Below, in pieces: positions 1 through 7,767 of a DNA stretch of 33,290 nucleotides. The notes beneath the pieces were generated by a model. That model saw only the letters and a program-made list of their open reading frames with translations, made no database searches and was not told where the DNA came from. The stretch spans positions 1-33,290 of the forward strand of contig SHAE01000008.1 in assembly GCA_004213835.1 (NCBI GenBank), read 5' to 3'. The stretch's first letter is position 1; every line of letters begins with the position of its first letter. The position numbers and the translations under genes are program-made. This stretch comes from OM182 bacterium. Lineage in GTDB: Bacteria > Pseudomonadota > Gammaproteobacteria > Pseudomonadales > Azotimanducaceae.

Positions 1-168
1 GAGAAACAGGCCTCCTCACCCATATCTGGCCACAAAATTTGGCTTAGTACCGCGCTTTAGCACCGAAACTGTGCGTTTTTTCTTTTCACCCCTGTGTACA
101 ATGCAGCGCCGCGGGTAACACAGTTTTGTGGTTTCCCGCTTTTTTCTGCCCCTTACTTGGGAATTTTG
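1..168. other. Left-edge region without a supported gene
   Basis: No complete gene is visible before the first hydrolase. One plus-strand frame is open from the left edge to a TAG at 58-60 and could be the tail of an upstream gene, but 19 codons are too few to judge. A TACAAT hexamer at 97-102 could be a -10 element for the hydrolase gene; no convincing -35 box lies 16-18 bases upstream, so this is only a suggestion. Confidence 0.3.
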
Positions 169-1059
169 ATGTCAAAACTGTCAAAGCCGTCTTTATCGCC
201 CACCTCACATCGCTTCTTTTCTCAACGCCTGCGTTTGCACTTTGTCGAATGGGGAGATCCTGACGCGCCCACTGTCGTGTTGGTACACGGGGTGCGTGAC
301 CATAGCCGCACTTGGGATGACTTGATCGCACGCATGTCTGCCTCCGGCGACTATCACTTTCTTGCGCCTGATCTGCGGGGTCATGGCGATTCCGATTGGG
401 TGCAAGGCTCGGGTTATCGCTACTTCGACTATCTCTATGATCTTCAGCAACTGATCGAACAGAATAATCTTGGACCTGTGTGGCTAGTAGGACACAGCCT
501 TGGCGGCGCCATTGCCGCGTTTTTCGCCGGTGTTTTTCCCGAGCTTGTCAGTAAATTGGTTTTGCTCGAGGGCATTGGACTATGGTCGCGTGAGGATGCA
601 GATGCGGGTATCGCGGCACAAATCCGCGAGTGGAGTCGGCAGACACGCGAACTTGCAGGGCGCGAACCACGTCGCTACGCAGATCTAGAAACCGCCTATA
701 TGCGCATGCAGCAAGCCAATCCCCAACTGAGCGCAGAGCAGGCCTTTCATCTCACCCAGCATGGGGCGGTGCAGCTCGAGGACGGGCAGTTCACGTGGAA
801 GTACGATCAGTACACCTACAACTTTCTCGGCGTTGGGTTGGCAATCGATGAGATTATCGAGCTGTGGCGCAGCATTAAGGCGCCTACTTTGCTAGTCAAT
901 GCGTTGAACGGTTTGCAAAATCGGACTGGGCAGGACGATACGTTGCAGTACTTTCGGCAGGTTGAACTGCATGATGTTCCTGATGCGGGTCACTGGATAC
1001 ACCATGACCAGCTCGAGCAGGTAGCGACGTTGATGGAAGATTTTTTGCGCCGGCAATAA
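169..1059 (+). CDS. alpha/beta hydrolase
   Basis: A 296-residue alpha/beta-hydrolase-fold enzyme, presumably cytosolic, acting on an unknown ester or similar substrate. The sequence shows the oxyanion-hole region HGVRDHSRTW (about residues 40-49), the DLRGHGDSD strand-loop motif (68-76), the nucleophile elbow GHSLGG with Ser110, and a C-terminal GHW carrying the likely catalytic His. An in-frame ATG exists at 94, but the ATG at 169 has a GGGA six bases upstream and gives a normal N-terminus, so it is preferred. The gene is convergent with the tRNA 2-selenouridine synthase gene, whose stop lies 26 bases away. The family assignment is firm; the substrate cannot be told from sequence. Confidence 0.85.
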   Translation: MSKLSKPSLSPTSHRFFSQRLRLHFVEWGDPDAPTVVLVHGVRDHSRTWDDLIARMSASGDYHFLAPDLRGHGDSDWVQGSGYRYFDYLYDLQQLIEQNNLGPVWLVGHSLGGAIAAFFAGVFPELVSKLVLLEGIGLWSREDADAGIAAQIREWSRQTRELAGREPRRYADLETAYMRMQQANPQLSAEQAFHLTQHGAVQLEDGQFTWKYDQYTYNFLGVGLAIDEIIELWRSIKAPTLLVNALNGLQNRTGQDDTLQYFRQVELHDVPDAGHWIHHDQLEQVATLMEDFLRRQ

Positions 1060-1100
1060 GTCTGGCGAGACTTGTGCAGTGAGCGCTAGCGCTTGCTGTG
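1058..1100. terminator. Two inverted repeats between convergent genes
   Basis: A perfect 6-bp stem (AAGTCT-GGCG-AGACTT, 1058-1073) is followed by a second hairpin around 1077-1099 centred on AGCGCTAGCGCT with two G-U pairs. They overlap the stop codons of the two converging genes. Neither is followed by a T-run, so a role as a bidirectional terminator is inference only. Confidence 0.3.
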
Positions 1101-2195
1101 TAAAAAGGCGGTCACTTCCGCGTTGCAGCCGCGGAACTGAATTCGAGCCGCCTTGCGCTGTAGCTGAAAGTCGTACATTGGGTCGTAGTACTCGCGCAGC
1201 AAATAACTGATCCAATCTCGGTGATCGGTTTTTCCAGCGAACGCCTGCTGCAAACGCAGGGTCAAATCCGCTAACCGCACGCCGCCAAGCCGACGCTTAA
1301 TGCGCAGCAGTGCTTCTTCGTATCGGGCCAAGAGGTCTGTCGGCGTCAGGCCAGCGTGCCGGTGCTCAGCAAGCGCCTCGGCGACATATTCTTTGTGGAT
1401 GTGCTCGACACGTTCTTCAAAACTGGCCTCCACCAAGGCGATGGGAGCCTGCTGCATCTGCTCATGCCATGCGTGAGGAAGCCCAATACGACCGATGGTG
1501 CGGCTTTCATCTTCAACAATCAGGTGCTCCCCAGGAAGGTTGAGGTAGGCCGATGCCAAGGCGCATTCAAAGGTGACGGGCGTGGGTTGTGGTGTCAGTC
1601 GACGACCGAAGGTTGAGCCTCGGTGGTTGGCGAAGCCCTCCAGATCGATACTGTTTGCCAAGGATTGAATCAGCGGTGTTTTTGCCGATCCGGTGCGCCC
1701 GCTCACCAGCCACCACTGTTTGTCCGGGTGTGCCAGCACGTGCAGCGAGGCTGTGCGCACTGCTTTGAAACCACCGGCCACTCGCGGGCGTTGCAGGCCT
1801 TGGTCGGCCAGCCACTGTTGCGCCAACGCCGAGCGCTGTCCGCCGCGCCAGCACATAATTTGGGCATCGTTATTTGCTTCGCAGTATTCCTGCCACTGCG
1901 CAATGCGGGCTGCTTTGACACCGCCGCTGACCAACCTATGACCGAGTGTTACCGCAGCATCGTGTCCATCTCGCTTGTAGGTCGTGCCTACTTGTTCGCG
2001 TTCCTCGTCGGTCAAGATCGGAGCATTGAAACTGTTGGGCAGCCGGCCCTGGCGAAATTCGACAGGCGCACGCACGTCCAACAGCGGTGGCTGGGTTTTC
2101 AGCAACTCCAGAACGGCAGCGCTAGGGGATGTTGTCGGTGATGTTGGCACCGGCTTCAAAGGATTCCAGATGAGTTTGTAGTATGTCGATGACAT
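1086..2195 (-). CDS. selU: tRNA 2-selenouridine synthase (rhodanese + P-loop)
   Basis: SelU (MnmH/YbbB) converts 2-thiouridine to 2-selenouridine at the tRNA wobble position through a geranylated intermediate, using selenophosphate. The 369-residue product has an N-terminal rhodanese domain (LLDVRAPVEF near 38-47; catalytic CWRGG with Cys115) and a C-terminal P-loop domain with the family motif LEGFANHRGSTFG (185-197). Length matches the family (about 360-370). The Walker A motif reads GRTGSAKT (166-173), with Ala171 (codon GCA) where Gly is expected. The chosen ATG overlaps the 3' end of the upstream lipoprotein gene by 74 bases; a GTG at 2150 would cut this to 29 bases and is a reasonable alternative. 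The two genes are probably co-transcribed. No selD is in the window. Confidence 0.88.
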   Translation of the reverse strand: MSSTYYKLIWNPLKPVPTSPTTSPSAAVLELLKTQPPLLDVRAPVEFRQGRLPNSFNAPILTDEEREQVGTTYKRDGHDAAVTLGHRLVSGGVKAARIAQWQEYCEANNDAQIMCWRGGQRSALAQQWLADQGLQRPRVAGGFKAVRTASLHVLAHPDKQWWLVSGRTGSAKTPLIQSLANSIDLEGFANHRGSTFGRRLTPQPTPVTFECALASAYLNLPGEHLIVEDESRTIGRIGLPHAWHEQMQQAPIALVEASFEERVEHIHKEYVAEALAEHRHAGLTPTDLLARYEEALLRIKRRLGGVRLADLTLRLQQAFAGKTDHRDWISYLLREYYDPMYDFQLQRKAARIQFRGCNAEVTAFLHSKR

Positions 2196-3813
2196 CGCTG
2201 CGCTCTTGGGTGCGCGCGAAATAAAGTGCCCGTTTTTGCAGTTCGATGGCCTTGGGGAAGTTACCGTTGGCTGCATAGGTTGCAGCCCAGGTATCTAGGT
2301 ACTCGGGGTGCGTCTGCACCTGCTTATTGCTGCGCATCATCTCGTCCATGATGGCTTGGGCATAGTCGGGTTTCTGCAAACCTTTTTGATCAGTTACCGC
2401 GAGCGTCCACGCCACTTCGTTGACGATGGCCGCGTTACCGTGGTGACTGGCTTGCACTTGGTCCACCGCTTTTTTGTACCAGCGCACGGCCTTACGCGCA
2501 GAACGCCTAACCTCTACGCCCTTGGCGTAGAGGTTGCCGATGACCACCATGGCTTCTGGGTCATTGGCATCTGCAAGCTCGCGCAGCAGCGGCATGAGTC
2601 GTGTTTGGGATTCGCGCTGATCGGAACCCGCAATGTAGCGGGCGTAGCTGATGACGGCCTTGGGGTTACGCAAATCTGCCGCCTTGGCGAAATAGCGGTT
2701 GGCCAAGTCGTCGCTCTTGGGCAGCCTTGATCCGCGCTGATACTGGCTGGCCAGATAAATATAGGACTCGGCATGACCAAGCCCTCCGGCTTGCTGCAGC
2801 AGCGCCAGCGCCTGTTCTTGCTTGTTCTCCGGGCTCAGCCGTGGGTCACCGCTGCCTGAAGACGGTTTGGTATGGGTGTCCTCTAACAGCCAGCGCCCGA
2901 GGGTATACATAGACTCCGTCGATCCGAGATCGATGGCCTTAACATGGTTCTCAATGGCTTTTCTGACCAGCTCCTCGGCGCTCGCCTGCGGTGCACTATC
3001 GCCGCTAGGCTCTTTGTCTATCACACCAGATTGATACCAGTAGATGCGGGCCAGCAGCGTATGGGCCAGTAGGTTGGGTTCTCGGCTCGCCATTTCCAAC
3101 CACCCCACGGCGGATTCGTAGCGACGCTGGCCAGCCAAATAGGTACCGATGGCGGCGCGCGCTGCGGAATCGTTGCTGTCTGCCAATATGCGCAGGGTTT
3201 CCCATGGGTTTTCTGTATCAGCCGTATCGTCAGCCCCAACGGCGGATGCGAGGGCGGAAAGGTCAAAGTAGTGGCTCCGTACCGGGCTTGTCGCGTTTTC
3301 GCGGTAGAGCAGCAACAGCTGGAGTGGCGTTGGGCCATTGCTTTGGTAAATACCGCCAACCACGGCCTGGCCATCTTGGGTGAGCGTGAGCACCGCGTCA
3401 GCGCGACTGGTGACGCGGTAGGGTTGCTCTTGACTGCCATCACCGCTGGCGAGAACCGTTTGTCTATGCATTTCGAAGGCGTCGGCGTGGGTTTCAAGGG
3501 CTTCGGCGGCATCGAGGTGCTGGTAAAAGGTGGTGAGCGCCTGATGGCCGGTCAAACTACTCGGGTTGCGCTCGATAAGAGCAGAACCTAACGCGCCCAT
3601 GGCCAGCGGCTCATCAGCACTCAGCGCCAGCACGCGAGTTTCCAGTGACGTCATGTAGCCCAACTGCTCAGCAAAATCCGGCAGCGTAAGATAAGCACTG
3701 GCGTTGGGAGCGCCTTGGGTTTGGCTGGCGTAATTGCCGCTGGTCGCTGCGCATGCGCTGAGTAACAGGGCGCTGCACAGGGAAAGCAAAACCGGGGCGA
3801 CGTGGATAGACAT
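2122..3813 (-). CDS. Sel1/TPR-repeat lipoprotein
   Basis: A 563-residue predicted lipoprotein. The N-terminus has a hydrophobic signal segment ending in a lipobox LSAC (Cys about residue 20), followed by a low-complexity linker. The second half contains several helix-pair repeats of the Sel1 type, for example AEELVRKAIENHVKAIDLGS, QALALLQQAGGLGHAESYIY, and MVVIGNLYAKGVEVRRSARKA. Such proteins usually scaffold envelope complexes; AlgK is one known example, but no alginate genes are nearby and I do not assign that role. A TTG codon precedes the ATG; the ATG is preferred. There is no clear Shine-Dalgarno, and a TATAAC sits only a few bases upstream of the ATG, so a very short leader is possible. 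Upstream of and overlapping selU. Confidence 0.8.
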   Translation of the reverse strand: MSIHVAPVLLSLCSALLLSACAATSGNYASQTQGAPNASAYLTLPDFAEQLGYMTSLETRVLALSADEPLAMGALGSALIERNPSSLTGHQALTTFYQHLDAAEALETHADAFEMHRQTVLASGDGSQEQPYRVTSRADAVLTLTQDGQAVVGGIYQSNGPTPLQLLLLYRENATSPVRSHYFDLSALASAVGADDTADTENPWETLRILADSNDSAARAAIGTYLAGQRRYESAVGWLEMASREPNLLAHTLLARIYWYQSGVIDKEPSGDSAPQASAEELVRKAIENHVKAIDLGSTESMYTLGRWLLEDTHTKPSSGSGDPRLSPENKQEQALALLQQAGGLGHAESYIYLASQYQRGSRLPKSDDLANRYFAKAADLRNPKAVISYARYIAGSDQRESQTRLMPLLRELADANDPEAMVVIGNLYAKGVEVRRSARKAVRWYKKAVDQVQASHHGNAAIVNEVAWTLAVTDQKGLQKPDYAQAIMDEMMRSNKQVQTHPEYLDTWAATYAANGNFPKAIELQKRALYFARTQERSDVIDILQTHLESFEAGANITDNIP

Positions 3814-4055
3814 CAAACAGTTATAGCATCCCGACCGCGCCGATGAAATAACACTGCACCGGACATTGTTGCGCTGAGTAAAACGGGCCTTTTTTCATCA
3901 TGAATTGTCGCCATAAATTGTCGTTATGAATTGTTCTGTTGGTGAGTAATGGCTAGTTTGCATAAACTGCGACTCGGCTGACGCAGCGTCACAGATCGGT
4001 TGTGGCATTCGGCTCAGTGGTTACACTGATCCAGTCAGTTCACTGAGGCCAGTCA
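3814..4055. promoter_or_regulatory. Divergent intergenic region, lipoprotein gene / msrA
   Basis: This 242-base gap must carry promoters for both divergent genes. It contains a 13-bp imperfect triple repeat (see separate entry) and an AT-richer stretch. GAGG at 4045-4048 is the msrA ribosome binding site. TTGGTG (3939-3944) with CATAAA (3961-3966), 16 bases apart, is a weak promoter candidate for msrA; I see no strong sigma-70 promoter. Confidence 0.4.
3899..3937. repeat. 13-bp imperfect tandem repeat, three copies
   Basis: Three adjacent 13-base units (3899-3911, 3912-3924, 3925-3937) share the core AT(G/A)AATTGT. The first reads CATGAATTGTCGC, the second CATAAATTGTCGT, the third TATGAATTGTTCT. 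They lie between two divergent genes, so they could be regulator sites or a simple replication-slippage product. Confidence 0.7.
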
Positions 4056-4724
4056 ATGTCATACCTAGCGAAAATGCAGCTTCCAAACCCCGCCGATGCA
4101 CTGCCGGGACGACCAGAGACCATGCCGGTGCCACACAGTCACTTTGTGCTTGGTCAGACGCTTATCGAACCTTTCCCTAATAACTGCAAGTGGGTGCAGT
4201 TTGGCATGGGGTGTTTTTGGGGCGCCGAGCGCAAGTTCTGGCAAATGGACGGTGTCTACACCACCGCAGTGGGTTACTCAGGCGGCTATACCGAAAATCC
4301 GACCTACGAAGAAGTCTGCTCTGGGGGTACCGGTCATACAGAAACAGTGCTCGTGGTGTACGACGAGTCAGCGGTGAGCCTTGCTGAGCTGTTGAAGATG
4401 TTCTGGGAAAGCCACGATCCAACCCAAGGCATGCGTCAGGGCAACGACATGGGTACCCAGTATCGCTCGGCGATCTATACCTATGATGACGAACAGGCAG
4501 AAGTCGCAGTGGCCAGCCAGAGGTTGTTCCAAGATGCTCTAACGGCTTCAGGCTATGGGCAGATTACGACGGAAATTCTGGCTTCTGGGCCATTCTATTA
4601 TGCTGAGCACTTCCATCAGCAATACTTAGCTAAAGTGCCCAACGGCTACTGCGGGCTTGGCGGTACTGGGGTTGGCTGCGACATTGCGCCGCTGGCGACG
4701 CTGAATATGACGAGTGCGGGTTAG
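4056..4724 (+). CDS. msrA: Peptide-methionine (S)-S-oxide reductase MsrA
   Basis: Reduces the S-epimer of methionine sulfoxide in proteins and free methionine, repairing oxidative damage with thioredoxin as electron donor. The 222-residue protein carries the signature GCFWGAER with catalytic Cys53, the conserved [16 protein letters not shown] region (75-90), and resolving cysteines in [13 protein letters not shown] (Cys199 and Cys208). The N-terminal extension of about 45 residues before the catalytic domain is like the long E. coli-type MsrA. The start is supported by GAGG seven bases upstream. It is a single gene, convergent with the small Cys/His protein gene; no msrB is in the window. Confidence 0.96.
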   Translation: MSYLAKMQLPNPADALPGRPETMPVPHSHFVLGQTLIEPFPNNCKWVQFGMGCFWGAERKFWQMDGVYTTAVGYSGGYTENPTYEEVCSGGTGHTETVLVVYDESAVSLAELLKMFWESHDPTQGMRQGNDMGTQYRSAIYTYDDEQAEVAVASQRLFQDALTASGYGQITTEILASGPFYYAEHFHQQYLAKVPNGYCGLGGTGVGCDIAPLATLNMTSAG

Positions 4725-4726
4725 CC

Positions 4727-4738
4727 TGACCTAGGTCA
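4727..4738. repeat. 12-bp perfect palindrome between convergent genes
   Basis: TGACCTAGGTCA reads the same on both strands and lies just after the msrA stop, overlapping the stop of the converging small gene. It has no loop and no T-run, so it is a poor terminator; it shares the CCTAGG core with the repeat tract upstream of fur. Confidence 0.45.
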
Positions 4739-4925
4739 CACGAGTGCGCGTTTTATGGCAGCGCGCACAGCGCTGCACACTCACCAACCGACCCTGCTTC
4801 ACATCGAACTGTTTCTTCGGCTCGTCCTGCCACTGATGAAATCCGGACCGGCATAGCGTGCTGCCGCTACCGCGCGCTTTGCGTTGTTGCTTGCGAAATT
4901 TATTCAGATCCGTCGGTTTTTCCAT
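4731..4925 (-). CDS. Small basic Cys/His protein, function unknown
   Basis: A 64-residue basic protein. Start chosen at the ATG preceded by an AAGAG-like ribosome binding site; the frame is open further upstream to 5057, but that part runs through a tandem repeat and is unlikely to be coding. The N-terminal half is Lys/Arg-rich (NKFRKQQRKARGSG), followed by LCRSGFHQW and then QRCARCHKTRTR. The Cys-x2-Cys-His near the C-terminus with the earlier Cys and His could bind one zinc ion, suggesting a nucleic-acid or ribosome-associated small protein. I recognise the general look of a conserved gammaproteobacterial hypothetical but cannot name a function. Divergent from the Hsp70 gene. Confidence 0.65.
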   Translation of the reverse strand: MEKPTDLNKFRKQQRKARGSGSTLCRSGFHQWQDEPKKQFDVKQGRLVSVQRCARCHKTRTRVT

Positions 4926-4961
4926 CTTGATCTCTTCAGCGCTCGCGCCGTGGCGGCACTT

Positions 4962-4993
4962 CGGCAGCATAGGGGCAGCATAGGGGCAGCATA
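4962..4993. repeat. 11-bp tandem repeat, almost three copies
   Basis: The unit GGGGCAGCATA occurs exactly at 4972-4982 and 4983-4993, preceded by a near copy (CGGCAGCATA, 4962-4971). It lies in the divergent control region between the small Cys/His gene and the Hsp70 gene, 37-68 bases upstream of the small gene's start. The 11-base period is close to one helical turn, so copies would sit on one face of the DNA. Confidence 0.75.
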
Positions 4994-5086
4994 GGAGTTT
5001 AACGGCTTGGGGTGTCATTGAAACTCGGTTGGCGGTAGGGAACGTCGCAGGTAACATGCCGCCGCATTTATGATTGAGCCTCTTTA

Positions 5087-6487
5087 ATGACGCAACATGG
5101 TATCGGGATCGACTTTGGCACCAGTAACTCTGCTGCTGCTGTCTTTGATGGCGAGAACGTGCGGTTGGTCCAGCTGGAAACCGCCGATGCCATTATTCCC
5201 TCGGCCACTTACATCGATCGTGCGCTTACATCGAAAACTGGCCAAACCGCCGTTGACCAATACATTGCTGACAATACCGGTCGCACCGTCGAGATGGTGC
5301 CGGAGGTTATCGGCGAAACCAGTCAGTTCGTAGAAGGTGCAGGGGACGGCGGTGGCCCGGGTGAGGTCGAAACCGCGACGGAAAAAATTTATGGCGCGGC
5401 AGTGACCGATAGCAGCCTCCAAGGGCGACTGTTTCGGGGCACCAAACGGCTGCTCGGTGATGAGGATGTGCGCCGACTGATGGTGTTCGACCACCCGTTT
5501 CGGCTGGTCGCGCTCATCACACCCCTGTTGCTGCGCATACGGCAGAGCATTGAGGCCGATGTGGGCTCGGTGCGTGGTGCGAACCTCGGCTATCCCGTGA
5601 ACTTTGAAGGTCGCGATGCTTTTTCTAATCAGCTGGCCCTGAGCCGCTTGGGCGAGGCTTTTGGGTACGCCGGTGTCAAAGAGCAGCATTTTTACCCTGA
5701 ACCCATTGCAGCTGCGGTGAGTTTTTTGCACAGCAATGCTGACGCTCAAGGCGAGACGCTGCTGTGTTTAGACTTCGGTGGCGGTACGCTGGATTTTTGC
5801 GTGCTGCGCCGAGAAGGCAAAAATTTCTCCGTGGTCGCCACCCATGGCATTGGGCTAGGTGGCGATCATCTCGATCAGATCCTGTTTCGTGAGCTGTTGT
5901 TCCCAGAGCTGGGCAAGGGCGAGGTTTGGCGTCGACGGGGCTTTGATCGCGAGATCGAAACACGTTTTCCTTTTGAAGAGTTTGAAGACCTGCTGGTGAA
6001 TTGGGCGGTCACTTACACGCTGAACCAAAACCGCTATACCACGCCGGTGCTGGAGCGAATCGCAACGGGCGGTTCCGGCACGCAAAAATTCGAACGTTTG
6101 CGGGATGTCATCCAGCATAACCTCAGCTATTTGATCTTTGCGCGCATCAAAACCTTAAAGGCAGATCTATCAACCCAGTCAATGGCCACCTTGGACGTGC
6201 CAGAGATCGACTTGCAGATTGATCTCACTCGGCATGATTTCGAGCAGATGATCGCGCGGCCACTGCAGCGAGTGGCCGAGGCCTTGGACGAGACCGTGCG
6301 CAAAGCCGGATTGCACCACGACGATATCGATATTGTCTTGGGCACCGGCGGCTCGAGTCTGATACCCGCTGTGAAGGGCCTGCTGGAAGATCGTTTTGCT
6401 GGTCGGGTCGTCGAACATGACCCCTTTACCAGTGTCGCCGCTGGCTTGGCCATTGCTAACTATCGTGGCTTACGGTTTGAAGGCTAG
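5087..6487 (+). CDS. Hsp70-family protein, YegD-like
   Basis: A 466-residue actin-like ATPase of the Hsp70 superfamily, similar to E. coli YegD (450 residues). The phosphate-1 loop GIDFGTSNSAAAVF is at residues 6-19, and phosphate-2 LDFGGGTLDF lies near 228-237. Another glycine-rich nucleotide segment, VLGTGGSSLIP, occurs near 428-438. The protein ends soon after the nucleotide-binding domain, so it lacks the standard DnaK substrate-binding domain and lid; the client or partner is unknown. The start codon has no strong Shine-Dalgarno (only a GAG about 12 bases upstream). It is a single gene, divergent from the small Cys/His gene and convergent with the Nudix gene. Confidence 0.88.
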   Translation: MTQHGIGIDFGTSNSAAAVFDGENVRLVQLETADAIIPSATYIDRALTSKTGQTAVDQYIADNTGRTVEMVPEVIGETSQFVEGAGDGGGPGEVETATEKIYGAAVTDSSLQGRLFRGTKRLLGDEDVRRLMVFDHPFRLVALITPLLLRIRQSIEADVGSVRGANLGYPVNFEGRDAFSNQLALSRLGEAFGYAGVKEQHFYPEPIAAAVSFLHSNADAQGETLLCLDFGGGTLDFCVLRREGKNFSVVATHGIGLGGDHLDQILFRELLFPELGKGEVWRRRGFDREIETRFPFEEFEDLLVNWAVTYTLNQNRYTTPVLERIATGGSGTQKFERLRDVIQHNLSYLIFARIKTLKADLSTQSMATLDVPEIDLQIDLTRHDFEQMIARPLQRVAEALDETVRKAGLHHDDIDIVLGTGGSSLIPAVKGLLEDRFAGRVVEHDPFTSVAAGLAIANYRGLRFEG

Positions 6488-6496
6488 TCGTCAGCC

Positions 6497-7117
6497 CTAG
6501 TCAATTTCTGCGGGTGGCTGCCATGTGCTGTCCACGGCGGTAAAGAATGACTTCAAGATGCGATAGGTGAGCCCCCAAACGAAATGTCCGCCGCTGAGTC
6601 GATAGCCGTTGAAAATGGTCGGTTTGCCAGCCATTTTCAGTGTTTGGGTGTCGTGCAGCGTGTTGCTTGCGAGGGTTAATAGCGGCGCCCAGACAACTTC
6701 AGCCACTTCACGATTGGGTGTGAAGTTAGGCGTGTCTTGGGTGACGAAGACATGGGGGGCGATCAGCATATTGAGCACGCGCCCGCGTGGCTGAGCCTGC
6801 TGGTGATTCAGCGCGCCTAGATAGTCAGCGTTTGCCAAACTCAGACCAATTTCTTCATAGGTTTCGCGCATGGCGGCGGCTTGCAGACTGACATCACTTG
6901 CCTCTCGATGGCCGCCGGGGAATGCCATCTGACCAGACCACGGGTCACCGGGACGCTCAGCGCGTTGTATAAACAGCATCTCAGTCTGCCCTGCAGCCGC
7001 AGTGCGGGGCTCACGCAAAATGATCGCCACGGCGGCCTGACGAGTCTTTTCGCCTGGGTTAACGAGGGTAGGTGTATGCGCCTTCATGGCGGCGCGAACC
7101 GTCGAGGTGTTGAACAT
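6497..7117 (-). CDS. Nudix hydrolase, NudL/CoA-diphosphatase type
   Basis: A 206-residue Nudix hydrolase, likely cleaving a nucleoside-diphosphate derivative; resemblance to NudL suggests CoA or acyl-CoA diphosphatase activity, giving phosphopantetheine and 3',5'-ADP. The signature spans AFPGGHREASD and AAAMRETYEEIGL, with the REx2EExG metal-binding core intact and the longer spacing seen in NudL homologues. The C-terminal GHFVWGLTYRIL motif is also typical of this group. The first ATG has no clear ribosome binding site; an ATG ten codons later (7087) is an alternative. The stop lies nine bases from the Hsp70 stop, on the opposite strand. Confidence 0.85.
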   Translation of the reverse strand: MFNTSTVRAAMKAHTPTLVNPGEKTRQAAVAIILREPRTAAAGQTEMLFIQRAERPGDPWSGQMAFPGGHREASDVSLQAAAMRETYEEIGLSLANADYLGALNHQQAQPRGRVLNMLIAPHVFVTQDTPNFTPNREVAEVVWAPLLTLASNTLHDTQTLKMAGKPTIFNGYRLSGGHFVWGLTYRILKSFFTAVDSTWQPPAEID

Positions 7118-7267
7118 GCAGTAGTGTCAGCGAGCGGATAGTAATTGAGAGATCAAATCCGACATCGGATACTTGTCCTTGCAAAGAACACCATCATATC
7201 GAACTAAGCTGGCTTGGTGGGATTGATGGAGAACGCTGGCCAAGACGATCAACTCAACGGGAATCCT

Positions 7268-7726
7268 ATGACTGATAAGACACGCACTGATGACGCCCTA
7301 ACAGCCGACTTAGCGGACAAACGCGCAGGACAGCTGGCCAGCGGCAGCAACCAATGTTTCGTTTGTGGACCCGCCAATCCAATCGGACTCGGCGTCACGT
7401 TTGCGCTGGATGGCGATGTTTGTCGCGGCGAGTTCACCCCGAGACCCGAGCATATGGGTTATGACCAAGTTACCCATGGCGGCATCGTCTTCAGTTTGCT
7501 CGACGATGTGATGGCGAACTGGGTCTGGCTCAAAGGCGAGCGCTGCTTTACCGCAAGAGCCGAGATTCGCTACCGCGCAGAGCTGCCAGTGGGTACCCCC
7601 ATTCGTCTCGAGGGCCGCTGTGTCAAGCGCAAGGGCCGATTGGCACAGATGGAAGGCCTGCTGATTCGCAAAGCAGACGATTTCGTGGTGGCACAAGCTT
7701 CCGGCGCCTTTATGATCGCCGTCTAG
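7268..7726 (+). CDS. PaaI-type hotdog thioesterase
   Basis: A 152-residue hotdog-fold protein of the PaaI/YigI thioesterase superfamily, probably hydrolysing an acyl-CoA. The N-terminal CFVCGPANPIGLG motif is typical of one subgroup, and the central helix region HMGYDQVTHGGIVFSLLDDV carries the HGG and the acidic residue that usually form the active site. The start at 7268 is chosen because GGGA lies seven bases upstream; an in-frame start at 7214 would add 18 residues that do not look conserved. Followed after 41 bases by the MAPEG gene on the same strand, a likely operon. Confidence 0.85.
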   Translation: MTDKTRTDDALTADLADKRAGQLASGSNQCFVCGPANPIGLGVTFALDGDVCRGEFTPRPEHMGYDQVTHGGIVFSLLDDVMANWVWLKGERCFTARAEIRYRAELPVGTPIRLEGRCVKRKGRLAQMEGLLIRKADDFVVAQASGAFMIAV

Positions 7727-7767
7727 TCGGGCTTAATCACCAGACCAACGAGAAATGAGAGGGGAAT

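Noticed and set aside
94-168. N-terminal extension of the first hydrolase from the ATG at 94
   Set aside because: It would place the start inside a possible -10 element, and the residues do not look like part of the fold.
1623-2141. 172-codon plus-strand open frame across selU
   Set aside because: It is antisense to a firmly recognised gene and its translation has no recognisable motif.
2122-3813. AlgK identity for the Sel1-repeat lipoprotein
   Set aside because: Only the general architecture matches; no alginate biosynthesis genes are nearby.
5084-5749. 221-codon minus-strand frame opposite the Hsp70 gene
   Set aside because: The plus strand encodes clear Hsp70 motifs; the opposite frame is a shadow.
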